From positions 1 to 42,609 of the forward strand of contig CAZHHW010000018.1 in NCBI GenBank assembly GCA_964532385.1: 42,609 bases of DNA, given 5' to 3'. Position 1 is the first letter of the stretch. Every line of letters starts with the position of its first letter. The position numbers were made by a program, and so were the translations under genes. Positions 8,084-16,626 of this stretch are shown in pieces. The notes under the pieces were generated by a model that did not search any database, was not told the DNA's origin, and was given only the letters and a program-made list of their open reading frames with translations. This DNA is from UBA6921 sp964532385. Lineage in GTDB: Bacteria > Pseudomonadota > Gammaproteobacteria > SG8-11.

Positions 8084-8111
8084 TTGACACCGCGAGGGCG
8101 TTTAATATAAG
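8084..8111 (+). promoter_or_regulatory. Sigma-70-type promoter of the rubrerythrin operon
   Basis: TTGACA (8084-8089) and TATAAG (8106-8111) are separated by 16 bases: a perfect -35 and a 5/6 match at -10. It would give a 5' leader of about 75 bases before the rubrerythrin ATG. No clear repressor operator is recognised in the leader. Confidence 0.7.
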
Positions 8112-8193
8112 TTGAGCACGTCGATTTAGACAAATTCTAAACCGGCCAAATATTGAAAACAGCGTTAACGCTTCATAACGGAGGTCGTTCCCC

Positions 8194-8613
8194 ATGCAAC
8201 TCAAAGGCAGTCAAACAGAAAAGCACTTGAAGGAGGCGTTCGCTGGCGAATCGCAAGCGAACCGCCGTTACTTATACTTCGCAGCGAAGGCGGACGTGGA
8301 AGGTTACAACGATGTTTCGGCGGTGTTCCGTTCCACGGCGGAAGGCGAAACCGGCCATGCGCACGGGCATTTGGAATATCTCGAAGAAGTCGGCGATCCG
8401 GCCACCGGTCTGCCGATTGGCCTGACGTCGAATAATCTGAAAGCCGCGATTGCGGGTGAGACCCACGAGTACACAGACATGTATCCCGGAATGGTCAAGA
8501 CCGCGCGCGCGGAAGGCTTCAACGAAATCGCTGATTGGTTTGAAACGCTGGCCAAAGCCGAACGGTCCCATGCCAATCGATTCCAGAAAGCGCTGGATTC
8601 ATTAGGCAAGTAA
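8194..8613 (+). CDS. Rubrerythrin-family diiron protein (no rubredoxin domain)
   Basis: 139 residues forming the four-helix diiron bundle of rubrerythrin: KHLKEAFAGESQANRRYLYF (first Glu), STAEGETGHAHGHLEYLEEV (E-x2-H), AIAGETHEYTDMYPGM (GE-x2-E) and LAKAERSHANRFQKAL (E-x2-H). The C-terminal rubredoxin-like FeS4 domain of classical rubrerythrin is absent, so an external electron donor is needed. The likely role is reduction of H2O2 in the cytoplasm. A strong promoter and GGAGG ribosome site precede it, and a hairpin separates it from the Fe-S protein gene that may supply electrons. Confidence 0.9.
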   Translation: MQLKGSQTEKHLKEAFAGESQANRRYLYFAAKADVEGYNDVSAVFRSTAEGETGHAHGHLEYLEEVGDPATGLPIGLTSNNLKAAIAGETHEYTDMYPGMVKTARAEGFNEIADWFETLAKAERSHANRFQKALDSLGK

Positions 8614-8625
8614 ATTGTTTTTTCG

Positions 8626-8649
8626 TGGGGGCCGGCAATGCGGCCCCCA
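8626..8649 (+). terminator. Hairpin terminator/attenuator after rubrerythrin
   Basis: TGGGGGCCG and CGGCCCCCA form a perfect 9-bp stem around a 6-base loop, followed by an AT-rich run without a solid T-tract. It lies 13 bases after the rubrerythrin stop and 31 before the next start. It could let the small diiron protein be made in excess over the two downstream products. Confidence 0.55.
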
Positions 8650-8680
8650 TATTTAATTAAGTAAACATAGGGCTCTTTTA

Positions 8681-10030
8681 ATGTCTTCCCCAATCGATAC
8701 TCCGCGCGAGGGCAGTTTGCAGGCCCCGACCCGCCATGCTCTGGATTGGAGCAGCGCGGAGTTTTATAACGAAGTTGCATTAAACCAAGAACTCGAGCGC
8801 GTGTATGACATTTGTCACGGCTGCCGGCGCTGCGTGAGCTTGTGCAATGCGTTTCCGACACTGTTCGATTTGATCGACGCTTCTCCGACGCTCGAGCTCG
8901 ACGGGGTGAAAAAAACCGATTACATGAAGGTCGTGGACCAGTGTTATTTATGCGATCTGTGCTACATGACCAAATGCCCCTATGTGCCGCCGCATGTATG
9001 GAATGTGGATTTCCCGCATTTAATGCTGCGCGCCAAGGCGGTGAATTTTAAGAAGGGCGCCACCCGCGTGCGCGACAAAATATTGTCAAGCACCGACACG
9101 GTGGGAAAACTGGCCGGTATTCCGGTGGTCGTGCAGGCGGTGAATGCCGCCAATAAAAGCCCGGCATTGCGCAAAGTCACCTCGGCCGTGCTGGGTGTGC
9201 ATCCCGATGCGATCCTGCCCGAATATCACAGCGACACCTTGCGTAAACGCATAACGCGCCGGGTTGCGCCCGTGCTCACGCCTGAAGCGGCGGGACTGAC
9301 TCGCGGCAAGGTTGCCTTGTTCGCCACCTGTTACGGCAACTACAACGAGCCACACCTGGGCGAAGATCTGATCGCCGTGTTTGAACACAACGGGATACCC
9401 GTGACACTGGTGAGCAAAGAACAGTGCTGCGGCATGCCCAAGCTGGAACTGGGCGATCTCGATGCGGTGAAACGCGCCAGGGACGTCAACATTCCGATGC
9501 TGGCCGATATGGTCGACGCCGGTTACGACATCATCGCCCCGGTGCCGTCCTGCGTGCTGATGTTCAAGCAGGAATTACCGTTGATGTTTCCGAACGACCC
9601 GCAGATATTAAAAGTCAAGAAGGCGATCTTCGATCCCTTTGAATACTTGATGTCGAGGCACAAGCACGGCAAGTTGAAAACCGATTTCAAAACTCCATTG
9701 GGTAAAATTTCCTACCACGCCGCGTGTCATTTGCGCGTGCAGAACATGGGATATAAAACCCGCGAGGTGCTGCAATTGGTGCCGGGCACGCACATCGAAA
9801 CCATCGAGCGTTGCTCCGGCCATAATGGTACCTATGCGGTAAAACAGGAGTTCCACGCCATTTCCATGAAAATCGGCAAGCCCGTGATGCAGCGCGTGCA
9901 ACAGACGGTGCCGGATCATTACAGCAGCGATTGTCCGATGGCCGGGCACCAGATCGAGAATGGCTTGAAGAATGGCAAGACTCCCGAGCATCCGCTGACC
10001 TTATTACGCTTGGCCTATGGAATTAAATAA
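8681..10030 (+). CDS. HdrD/GlpC-like iron-sulfur oxidoreductase
   Basis: 449 residues. The N-terminal ferredoxin-like domain carries two [4Fe-4S] motifs, CHGCRRCVSLCNAFP (about 45-59) and CYLCDLCYMTKCP (about 88-100). The C-terminal half has cysteine-rich CCG-type domains, seen in ATCYGNYNEPHLG, CCGMPKLELGD, ACHLRVQNMGY and ERCSGHNGTY, as in heterodisulfide reductase subunit D and GlpC. It is predicted to pass electrons between a membrane quinone or thiol pool and a soluble partner. The conserved company of rubrerythrin upstream and DUF3501 downstream suggests it reduces the diiron protein; this is inference. Confidence 0.9.
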   Translation: MSSPIDTPREGSLQAPTRHALDWSSAEFYNEVALNQELERVYDICHGCRRCVSLCNAFPTLFDLIDASPTLELDGVKKTDYMKVVDQCYLCDLCYMTKCPYVPPHVWNVDFPHLMLRAKAVNFKKGATRVRDKILSSTDTVGKLAGIPVVVQAVNAANKSPALRKVTSAVLGVHPDAILPEYHSDTLRKRITRRVAPVLTPEAAGLTRGKVALFATCYGNYNEPHLGEDLIAVFEHNGIPVTLVSKEQCCGMPKLELGDLDAVKRARDVNIPMLADMVDAGYDIIAPVPSCVLMFKQELPLMFPNDPQILKVKKAIFDPFEYLMSRHKHGKLKTDFKTPLGKISYHAACHLRVQNMGYKTREVLQLVPGTHIETIERCSGHNGTYAVKQEFHAISMKIGKPVMQRVQQTVPDHYSSDCPMAGHQIENGLKNGKTPEHPLTLLRLAYGIK

Positions 10031-10040
10031 GGAGATGACC

Positions 10041-10625
10041 ATGAAACCTTTGACTCGCGACGATTTATACAGCCTCGAGAAATATGCGCAACTGCGTTCG
10101 CAGATGCGGGCCGAGGTGTTGGAACACAAGAAAAGCCGTGTGGTTGCGATTGGTCCGAATGCGATCCTGTATTTCGAAGACCGAATGACCATGCACTACC
10201 AGATTCAGGAAATGCTGCGTGTGGAGCGCGTGTTTGAAGTGGAAGGCATCGATGACGAGCTCAATGCTTACAATCCGATGATTCCCGACGGCAACAACCT
10301 CAAAGCCACTTTCATGCTGGAATACCCTGATGAAAATGAACGCCGTGTGGCGCTGGCGCGTTTAAAAGGGATCGAAGCCCGTGTCTGGATCCAGGTGCAG
10401 GGTTTTGACAAAATATGGGCGGTGGCCGACGAAGATATCGAGCGTGCGAATGAAGAAAAAACTTCCTCGGTACACTTCATGCGCTTCGAGTTTGATTCCG
10501 CGATGATTACCGCGTTGAAGTCGGGCGCGGTGCTTGCAATGGGCATCGATCATGCCGCTTATCGCTACACTGTGGATCCGGTTGCAGCCCAGGTATGCGC
10601 CTCGCTGGTGCAAGATTTTTCCTGA
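10041..10625 (+). CDS. DUF3501 family protein
   Basis: 194 residues matching DUF3501: LTRDDLYSLEKYAQLR at the start, VVAIGPNAILYFEDRMTMHY, QIQEMLRVERVF, ELNAYNPMIPDGNNLKATFM and SVHFMRFEF. No cofactor motif is visible. The start is ATG 10041, 7 bases after AAGGAG; in-frame ATGs at 10017 and 10035 are less well placed. It completes the rubrerythrin / Fe-S protein / DUF3501 trio that recurs in many proteobacteria, so a part in peroxide reduction is likely. A terminator follows. Confidence 0.9.
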   Translation: MKPLTRDDLYSLEKYAQLRSQMRAEVLEHKKSRVVAIGPNAILYFEDRMTMHYQIQEMLRVERVFEVEGIDDELNAYNPMIPDGNNLKATFMLEYPDENERRVALARLKGIEARVWIQVQGFDKIWAVADEDIERANEEKTSSVHFMRFEFDSAMITALKSGAVLAMGIDHAAYRYTVDPVAAQVCASLVQDFS

Positions 10626-10652
10626 TCAGAGTAGTGCTTATGGAGTGTTTTC

Positions 10653-10679
10653 GGGCGCCTGCGGGCGCCCAAATTTTTA
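10653..10679 (+). terminator. Rho-independent terminator of the rubrerythrin operon
   Basis: GGGCGCC and GGCGCCC form a perfect 7-bp stem with a TGCG loop (10653-10670), followed by AAATTTTTAT. It lies 28 bases after the DUF3501 stop. Confidence 0.75.
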
Positions 10680-10719
10680 TCTCCAGGGATGGAGTGTATG
10701 CCGCGAGAGCGGTCACTAC

Positions 10720-10825
10720 GGCCATCCATGGCCTCACGCGGGCCGCTCATGCGCATCCTGCGCTCGCGGCATTGGCACATCCATGTGCGGCACATTCGCA
10801 CATCCATGTGCATCACAGGATGCGC
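10720..10825. repeat. Cluster of CATCCATG hairpins upstream of parE
   Basis: Three hairpins share a CATCCATG core: GGCCATCCATGGCC (10720-10733) and two identical GCACATCCATGTGC copies (10775-10788 and 10798-10811), 23 bases apart. The last two are enclosed by a 10-bp long-range stem, GCGCATCCTG (10751-10760) with CAGGATGCGC (10816-10825). The array ends 81 bases before parE. No protein, tRNA or CRISPR feature explains it. Confidence 0.7.
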
Positions 10826-10906
10826 GCAGCGGCGAATTGCGTTGATCATGCTTGCGCTTGTGTGCACAATCTTTCGCGCTAACCACTACAGAAGTCATAA
10901 ACAGCT

Positions 10907-12793
10907 ATGAGCAAAACCTACGACGCGGCGGCCATTGAAGTGCTGGTTGGTCTGGAACCGGTGCGCAAGCGCCCGGGCATGTATACGCAGACCGAACGGC
11001 CTAATCATCTGGCGCAGGAAGTCATCGACAACAGTGTGGACGAGGCCATGGCCGGTCATGCGAAGCACATCGATGTGGTGTTGTTCAAAGACAACTCGCT
11101 GCAAGTCGCCGACGACGGGCGCGGCATGCCGGTGGACCTGCATCCGGTCGAAAAAATTTCGGGGGTGGAAGTCATCCTCACGCGCTTGCATGCGGGCGGC
11201 AAATTTTCCAATTCCAATTATCAATTCTCCGGTGGTTTGCACGGCGTGGGCGTCTCGGTGGTCAATGCGTTGTCAAAACGCCTGGAAGTGTGGATCAAGC
11301 GCAACGGCCAGGAATACAACATGGTGTTTGCCGGCGGCGATAAAAAATCCGAACTTAAAGTCACCGGCGAAGTGGGGAAACGCAACACCGGCACCACCTT
11401 GCGTTTTTGGCCGGATGCAAAGTATTTCGACTCGCCGAAATTCGCCGCGCCGAAGTTAAAACACGTATTGCGTGCCAAAGCGGTATTGTGTCCCGGGTTG
11501 AAAGTGTCGTTTCTTGACGAAAATACCGGCGAGAAAGATGAATGGTTTTATGAATATGGTTTGAAAGACTATTTGCTCAGTGAATTGCAAAACATCCCCG
11601 TACTGCCGGATGAACCGTTCGTAGGAAATTTCGCGGCGGCCAATGAAGCGGTCGATTGGGCGCTGGTATGGCTGCCGGAAGGCGGCGAGCTGATTACCGA
11701 GAGTTATGTGAATCTGATTCCGACCACGCAAGGCGGGACGCACGTCAACGGCTTGCGCACCGGTTTGACCGAAGCGTTACGCGAGTTCTGCGAGACGCGT
11801 AATCTGTTGCCGCGCGGCATCAAGCTGGCACCCGAAGACGTCTGGGACAAGGTCAGTTATGTGCTGTCGATCAAAATGAGCGACCCGCAATTTTCAGGGC
11901 AGACCAAGGAACGCCTCACCTCGCGCGAGAGCGCCGCCTTTGTCTCGGGCGTTGTGAAGGATACGCTGGGCATTTGGTTGAATCAGCACCTCGACCAGGG
12001 AGAACGCATCGCGGAACTTGCGATCAACAGCGCGCAAACCCGTCTGCGTGCGGAAAAGAAAGTCATCCGCAAAAAAGTCACGAGCGGACCCGCCTTGCCG
12101 GGCAAGCTGGCGGATTGCTCGTCGCAGGATTTGAAGCGTACCGAATTATTTCTGGTGGAAGGCGATTCCGCCGGCGGTTCGGCCAAGCAGGCGCGTGACC
12201 GCGAGTTTCAGGCCATCATGCCGTTGCGCGGAAAAATCCTCAACACCTGGGAAGTCGATGCCAATGAAGTTCTGGGTTCGCAGGAAGTGCACGACATTTC
12301 CGTGGCGGTGGGCGTGGACCCCGGCTCGGACGATTTAAAAGGGCTGCGCTACGGCAAGATATGCATTCTTGCCGACGCGGATTCCGATGGGATGCACATC
12401 GCGACATTATTGTGCGCGCTGTTCGTGCGGCATTTTCGTCCCATGGTGGCGGCAGGACACGTGTTTGTCGCCATGCCGCCGTTGTACCGCATCGATGTGG
12501 GCAATCACATTTTTTACGCGCTCGACGATGCCGAGAAACAAGGTGTGCTGGATCGCATCGCGGCGGAAAAACTGCGCGGTAAAGTGAATGTGTTGCGATT
12601 TAAAGGTCTGGGTGAAATGAACCCGCTGCAATTGCGTGAAACCACCATCTCGCCCGACACGCGCCGCCTGGTGCAACTCACCATCGAACCGGGCGACGAC
12701 ACCAATCAGTTGATGGACATGCTGCTGGGTAAAAAACGCGCGGCTGACCGCAAGGCGTGGCTGGAACAAAAAGGCGATCTGGCGACTGTTTAG
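10907..12793 (+). CDS. parE: DNA topoisomerase IV subunit B
   Basis: ATPase subunit of topoisomerase IV, which decatenates daughter chromosomes together with ParC. 628 residues, the length of ParE and not of the longer GyrB. The GHKL ATPase has EVIDNSVDEAMAGH (N-box), DDGRGMPVDLHP and GGLHGVGVSVVNALS (about residues 35-120). The TOPRIM domain has LVEGDSAGGSAKQARDREFQ and DADSDGMHI, the latter with Ser as in ParE where GyrB has Val. GEMNPLQLRETTISP closes the conserved region. The parC gene is not adjacent. The upstream region holds an unusual hairpin cluster and the ribosome site is weak. Confidence 0.95.
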   Translation: MSKTYDAAAIEVLVGLEPVRKRPGMYTQTERPNHLAQEVIDNSVDEAMAGHAKHIDVVLFKDNSLQVADDGRGMPVDLHPVEKISGVEVILTRLHAGGKFSNSNYQFSGGLHGVGVSVVNALSKRLEVWIKRNGQEYNMVFAGGDKKSELKVTGEVGKRNTGTTLRFWPDAKYFDSPKFAAPKLKHVLRAKAVLCPGLKVSFLDENTGEKDEWFYEYGLKDYLLSELQNIPVLPDEPFVGNFAAANEAVDWALVWLPEGGELITESYVNLIPTTQGGTHVNGLRTGLTEALREFCETRNLLPRGIKLAPEDVWDKVSYVLSIKMSDPQFSGQTKERLTSRESAAFVSGVVKDTLGIWLNQHLDQGERIAELAINSAQTRLRAEKKVIRKKVTSGPALPGKLADCSSQDLKRTELFLVEGDSAGGSAKQARDREFQAIMPLRGKILNTWEVDANEVLGSQEVHDISVAVGVDPGSDDLKGLRYGKICILADADSDGMHIATLLCALFVRHFRPMVAAGHVFVAMPPLYRIDVGNHIFYALDDAEKQGVLDRIAAEKLRGKVNVLRFKGLGEMNPLQLRETTISPDTRRLVQLTIEPGDDTNQLMDMLLGKKRAADRKAWLEQKGDLATV

Positions 12794-12826
12794 GAAACCC
12801 CCTAGATCACTTTTGATTGGCTCGAA

Positions 12827-13564
12827 TTATTTATCGGGCGACAATGCAAGTGCCAGTTGTTGTAGTTCAGCGGGTTCCAGCGCGCGGTATTGGCCCTTGG
12901 GCAAGGCTCCCAGTTGTAGCGGACCGATCGCCACGCGAATTAAACGCAAGACTTCAATGCCGTGGGCCGCGAGCATGCGGCGAATGTGGCGGTTTTTACC
13001 TTCGGTGAGAGTGATTTCCAGCCATGCGTTTTTGCCGCCGCGGCGCAGTTCGCTTACGGCGGCCACCGCCAGCCGTTCATCAGCGCAAATCACACCCTGC
13101 TGCAAGACCGCTAGTAACTCGGGGCTGGGTAGGCAATCGATCTGGACATGATAACGCTTGGTAAGATGGCGGGCGGGGTCCAGAAGGGTTGCCGACCAGG
13201 CCGTGTCGTTGCTGAACAGCAATAATCCTTCGCTGGCTTTATCGAGGCGGCCGACGGGCGCCAGTTGTCCGCGCAAGGCGGGCGGCAGGCATTCATACAC
13301 CGTCGCACGGTTCTGTTCATCGCGGGTGGTGGTGATCAGTCCGCGCGGTTTGTTTAACGCGTAATACAGCTTGGCCGCCGCCGACACGGCGTCGCCGTCT
13401 AGGGTGATGTGCGCCTGTTCCCGGACATTGAATTCAGGATCGGTGATGACTGTTCCATCCACCGCTACACGCCCGGCTTGAATCCAGCGCGCCGCTGTAG
13501 CGCGCGAGGCTGTGCCAAGTTTTGACAGAATGCGCGCAAGTGCGCGCGAGGGTCTAGCGAGCAT
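12827..13564 (-). CDS. RsuA/RluB/E/F-family pseudouridine synthase
   Basis: 245 residues: an S4 RNA-binding domain at the start (RALARILSKLGTASRATAAR, WIQAGRVAVDG) and a RsuA-type catalytic domain with LYYALNKPRGLITT, PVGRLDKASEGLLLFSND (catalytic Asp in GRLDKAS) and LTEGKNRHIRRMLAAHG. It isomerises a specific uridine in rRNA. Which of RsuA, RluB, RluE or RluF it matches cannot be settled by eye. ATG 13564 is preferred to TTG 13585 because the S4 domain begins there. It lies 17 bases downstream of the RND gene stop on the same strand. Confidence 0.88.
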   Translation of the reverse strand: MLARPSRALARILSKLGTASRATAARWIQAGRVAVDGTVITDPEFNVREQAHITLDGDAVSAAAKLYYALNKPRGLITTTRDEQNRATVYECLPPALRGQLAPVGRLDKASEGLLLFSNDTAWSATLLDPARHLTKRYHVQIDCLPSPELLAVLQQGVICADERLAVAAVSELRRGGKNAWLEITLTEGKNRHIRRMLAAHGIEVLRLIRVAIGPLQLGALPKGQYRALEPAELQQLALALSPDK

Positions 13565-13581
13565 GCCTCGGCTTTGCAGGA

Positions 13582-16500
13582 TCAATCGTGGGAGACATGC
13601 CGGCGCGCGAGCAGCGTGTAGGCGGTAGGCACCACAAACAGCGTCAGCAAGGTGCCCAGCGCCAATCCACCCACCACCACCCAGCCGATTTGCGAACGGC
13701 TTTCGGCGCCGGCGCCGGTGGCCAAGGCAAGCGGGATCGCCGCGAAGATCATGGTCAAGGTCGTCATGACAATCGGACGCAGACGCAAGCCTGCGGATTC
13801 GACCACGGCGTCAAGTTTACTCTTGCCTTGTTGTTGCAGTTGATTGGCGAATTCGACGATTAAAATGCCGTTCTTGGTGATGAGCCCGACCAGCATCACC
13901 ATGCCGATCTGGCTGTAAACATTGAGCGTGCCGTTGGAAAGATAAAGCGACAACAACGCACCCGAGATCGCCAGCGGCACCGTTAGCATAATGATGAACG
14001 GGTCGACGAAACTTTCGAATTGCGCCGCCAATACCAGGTAGATGAATGCGAGCGCGAGCAGAAACGAGATGTACAGCGTCGAGCCGGATTCCTTGAATTC
14101 GCGCGAGCTGCCGTCGAATTGCACACGCGAGCTGGGAATGACTTCTTTCGCGGCGTTCTCCAAAAATTGTAAAGACTCGCCCAAACTGTAGCCGGGACCA
14201 ATGTTGGCGCTCAACGTGGCGGAGCGCAGCCGGTTGAAGTGGTTCAGTTCTTTGGGCGTTACGGTTTCTTGAATACTGACCAGATTCGAAAGTTGCACGA
14301 GCTGATTGTTGGCGCCGCGCACGTAAATCGAGGTGAGGTCGTCGGGCGTCATGCGGTCCTTGTCTTCGAGCTGCACAATCACGTCATATTGTTCGCCGTC
14401 TTTTTTGAAACGGGTAATTTGACGTCCACCCAGCAGTGTTTCCAGCGTACGGCCGATGTCTTCGATTTGCACACCGACATCGGCGGCCTTGTCGCGGTCG
14501 AGCGATACGCGCAGTTGCGGTTTGTTCAAACGCAAGTCGGTATCGAGATTGGCGAGCCCCGGGAAGCTGCGCGCTTTGTCCATGATTTTGCCGACGATGC
14601 CTTGCAGCTCGTTGTAGTTGTTGCCTTGCACCACAATCTGCACGGGCGGATTACGGAAGCTTTGGCCCAGTGACGGCGGATTGATCGGGAAGGCCATCAC
14701 GCCGGGCAAACTGAATAATTTCGGCGCGAGTTCTCCGGCGATTTCCTGTTGTTTGCGTTTGCGTTCGTCCCACGGTTTAAGGCTGACGAACGACAGTGCC
14801 AAGGTCACCGGATTGGGGCGTTCAAGTCCTGGCGCCACCACCATGAAGTAAGTATTGATCTCGGGAATCTGGCTGTAGAAATTTTCCACCTTGCGCGCGT
14901 AGCCGTCGGTGTAGGCCATGGTCGCGCCTTCGGGCGCCAACATCAGGCCGATGAGAATGCCGCGATCTTCCACCGGCGAGAGTTCCGACTTCAAATTAAT
15001 GAACAGGAAATAACTACCCACCGCGGCGGCGGCCCCCAATAACAACACCAGCCAGCGCACTTTGAGCGAATGCACCAGCGCGCGCTGGTAGCCGTTGCGC
15101 GCACCATTGATCCAGGCCTCGGTGATGTTGAACAGCGCGCCGTGTTTGGGGGTGTGTCGCAGGATTTTCGAGCACATCATTGGCGTGAGTGTGAGCGCGA
15201 CGAATCCCGAGATCACCACCGCGCCGGCGAGAGTCCACGCGAATTCGGTAAACAAGCGCCCGGTATTGCCGGTCATTAAACCCAACGGTAAAAACACCGC
15301 CGCCAGCGTGGAAGACATGGCGATCACCGCGAAGGCGATTTCTTTGCTGCCTTCGAACGCGGCCTGCAACGGTTTTTTGCCTTCTTCGATGCGCCGGTAA
15401 ATGTTTTCCAGCATCACGATGGCATCGTCCACCACCAGACCGATAGCCAGCACCAAGGCCAGCAGGGTGAGGATGTTGATGGAATAACCCAGCAGGCGCA
15501 TGACCATGAACGCGCCGATCAGCGAGACCGGAATGGTGACGAACGGAATCAAGGTCGCGCGCCACGAACGCAGGAAAAAGAAAATCACTAAAATGACAAG
15601 CCCAAGCGCCTCGGCGATGGTCTTGTAAACCGAGTTAATGGATTTTTCGACGAATACGGAAGCGTCGAAGGCCACGCGCAGTTTCATGCCTTCGGGAAGC
15701 GAGGCTTCGATGCCCGGCAATTCCTTTTTCACCGCTTGCGCTACCGAAAGCGTATTGGCAGTCGATTGCTTCACAACGCCTAAACCGACCGCCGGCTTAC
15801 CGTTCACACGTACGGCGTTGCGTTCGTCGGCGGCGCCGATTTCGACATGCCCGATGTCTTTGAAGCGCACCGGGTAGCCATTCACCTCGCGAATAAACAG
15901 GCGGTTGAATTCTTCGGGGGTACGCAGATCGGTTTGCGCCAGCACACTGAATTCGCGCTGTTCGCTTTCGATGCGGCCGGAGGGGATTTCCAGGTTTTGT
16001 TTTTTGAGTGCGTCTTCGACGTCTTTGGCGGTGATACCGTAAGCGGCGAGGCGTTCGCGGTCCAGCCACATGCGCATGGCATAACGGCGTTCGCCGCCGA
16101 TGATGACCGAGGCGACGCCGGGCAGGGACTGCAAGCGGTCTTTGACGAAGCGGGATGCGAAGTCGGTAATTTCCAATGCGTCGTGCTTTTCACTGGAAAA
16201 TGCGATCCAGATAATGGCTTGCGCATCGGCTTCAATTTTGGCGACCACGGGTTCTTTTACATCTTCGGGCAAGACTCCGCGGGTGCGCGCAACCCGATCG
16301 CGCACGTCGTTGGCGCTGGCGTCGGTATCGCGTTCCAGCGTGAATTCGATGGTGATCTGACTGACTTCCTCGCGATTGACGGATTTGAGCGTGCGAATGC
16401 CTTCGATACCGGAGAGCGCGTCTTCGAGCGGTTTAGTCACCTGGCTTTCGACGATTTCCGCGCTTGCGCCGGGATACACAGTACGCACCGAAACCACCGG

Positions 16501-16626
16501 CGTATCGATGTTGGGATATTCACGCACCGAAAGGCGCTGATACGAGATGACGCCCAGCAAGACCAGCATCAGACTCATCACCGTCGCGAAGACGGGACGT
16601 TTTATGGAAACGTCCGAAAGAATCAT
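13582..16626 (-). CDS. RND-type efflux pump, inner-membrane permease (AcrB-like)
   Basis: 1014 residues, normal for the HAE1/AcrB group of proton-driven drug exporters. The N-terminus SDVSIKRPVFATVMSLMLVL is TM1; two large periplasmic loops follow TM1 and TM7. LALVLAIGLVVDDAIVMLEN in TM4 holds the Asp-Asp proton-relay pair, and FLRSWRATLIPFVTIPVSL, GMVMLVGLITKNGILIVEFA and MTTLTMIFAAIPLALATGAG are other family signatures. The substrate is unknown. It overlaps the adaptor stop by 4 bases (ATGA). No outer-membrane channel gene is adjacent, so a TolC-like protein from elsewhere must complete the tripartite pump. Confidence 0.95.
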   Translation of the reverse strand: MILSDVSIKRPVFATVMSLMLVLLGVISYQRLSVREYPNIDTPVVSVRTVYPGASAEIVESQVTKPLEDALSGIEGIRTLKSVNREEVSQITIEFTLERDTDASANDVRDRVARTRGVLPEDVKEPVVAKIEADAQAIIWIAFSSEKHDALEITDFASRFVKDRLQSLPGVASVIIGGERRYAMRMWLDRERLAAYGITAKDVEDALKKQNLEIPSGRIESEQREFSVLAQTDLRTPEEFNRLFIREVNGYPVRFKDIGHVEIGAADERNAVRVNGKPAVGLGVVKQSTANTLSVAQAVKKELPGIEASLPEGMKLRVAFDASVFVEKSINSVYKTIAEALGLVILVIFFFLRSWRATLIPFVTIPVSLIGAFMVMRLLGYSINILTLLALVLAIGLVVDDAIVMLENIYRRIEEGKKPLQAAFEGSKEIAFAVIAMSSTLAAVFLPLGLMTGNTGRLFTEFAWTLAGAVVISGFVALTLTPMMCSKILRHTPKHGALFNITEAWINGARNGYQRALVHSLKVRWLVLLLGAAAAVGSYFLFINLKSELSPVEDRGILIGLMLAPEGATMAYTDGYARKVENFYSQIPEINTYFMVVAPGLERPNPVTLALSFVSLKPWDERKRKQQEIAGELAPKLFSLPGVMAFPINPPSLGQSFRNPPVQIVVQGNNYNELQGIVGKIMDKARSFPGLANLDTDLRLNKPQLRVSLDRDKAADVGVQIEDIGRTLETLLGGRQITRFKKDGEQYDVIVQLEDKDRMTPDDLTSIYVRGANNQLVQLSNLVSIQETVTPKELNHFNRLRSATLSANIGPGYSLGESLQFLENAAKEVIPSSRVQFDGSSREFKESGSTLYISFLLALAFIYLVLAAQFESFVDPFIIMLTVPLAISGALLSLYLSNGTLNVYSQIGMVMLVGLITKNGILIVEFANQLQQQGKSKLDAVVESAGLRLRPIVMTTLTMIFAAIPLALATGAGAESRSQIGWVVVGGLALGTLLTLFVVPTAYTLLARRHVSHD

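Noticed and set aside
10775..10811. Two identical 14-base direct copies considered as a CRISPR seed
   Set aside because: Only two copies, each a hairpin with no unique spacer of proper size, and no cas gene.
10751..10825. Cloverleaf-like structure resembling a tRNA
   Set aside because: No anticodon arm, T-loop or D-loop consensus and no CCA-compatible acceptor; hairpin stems are near-identical copies, as in repeats.
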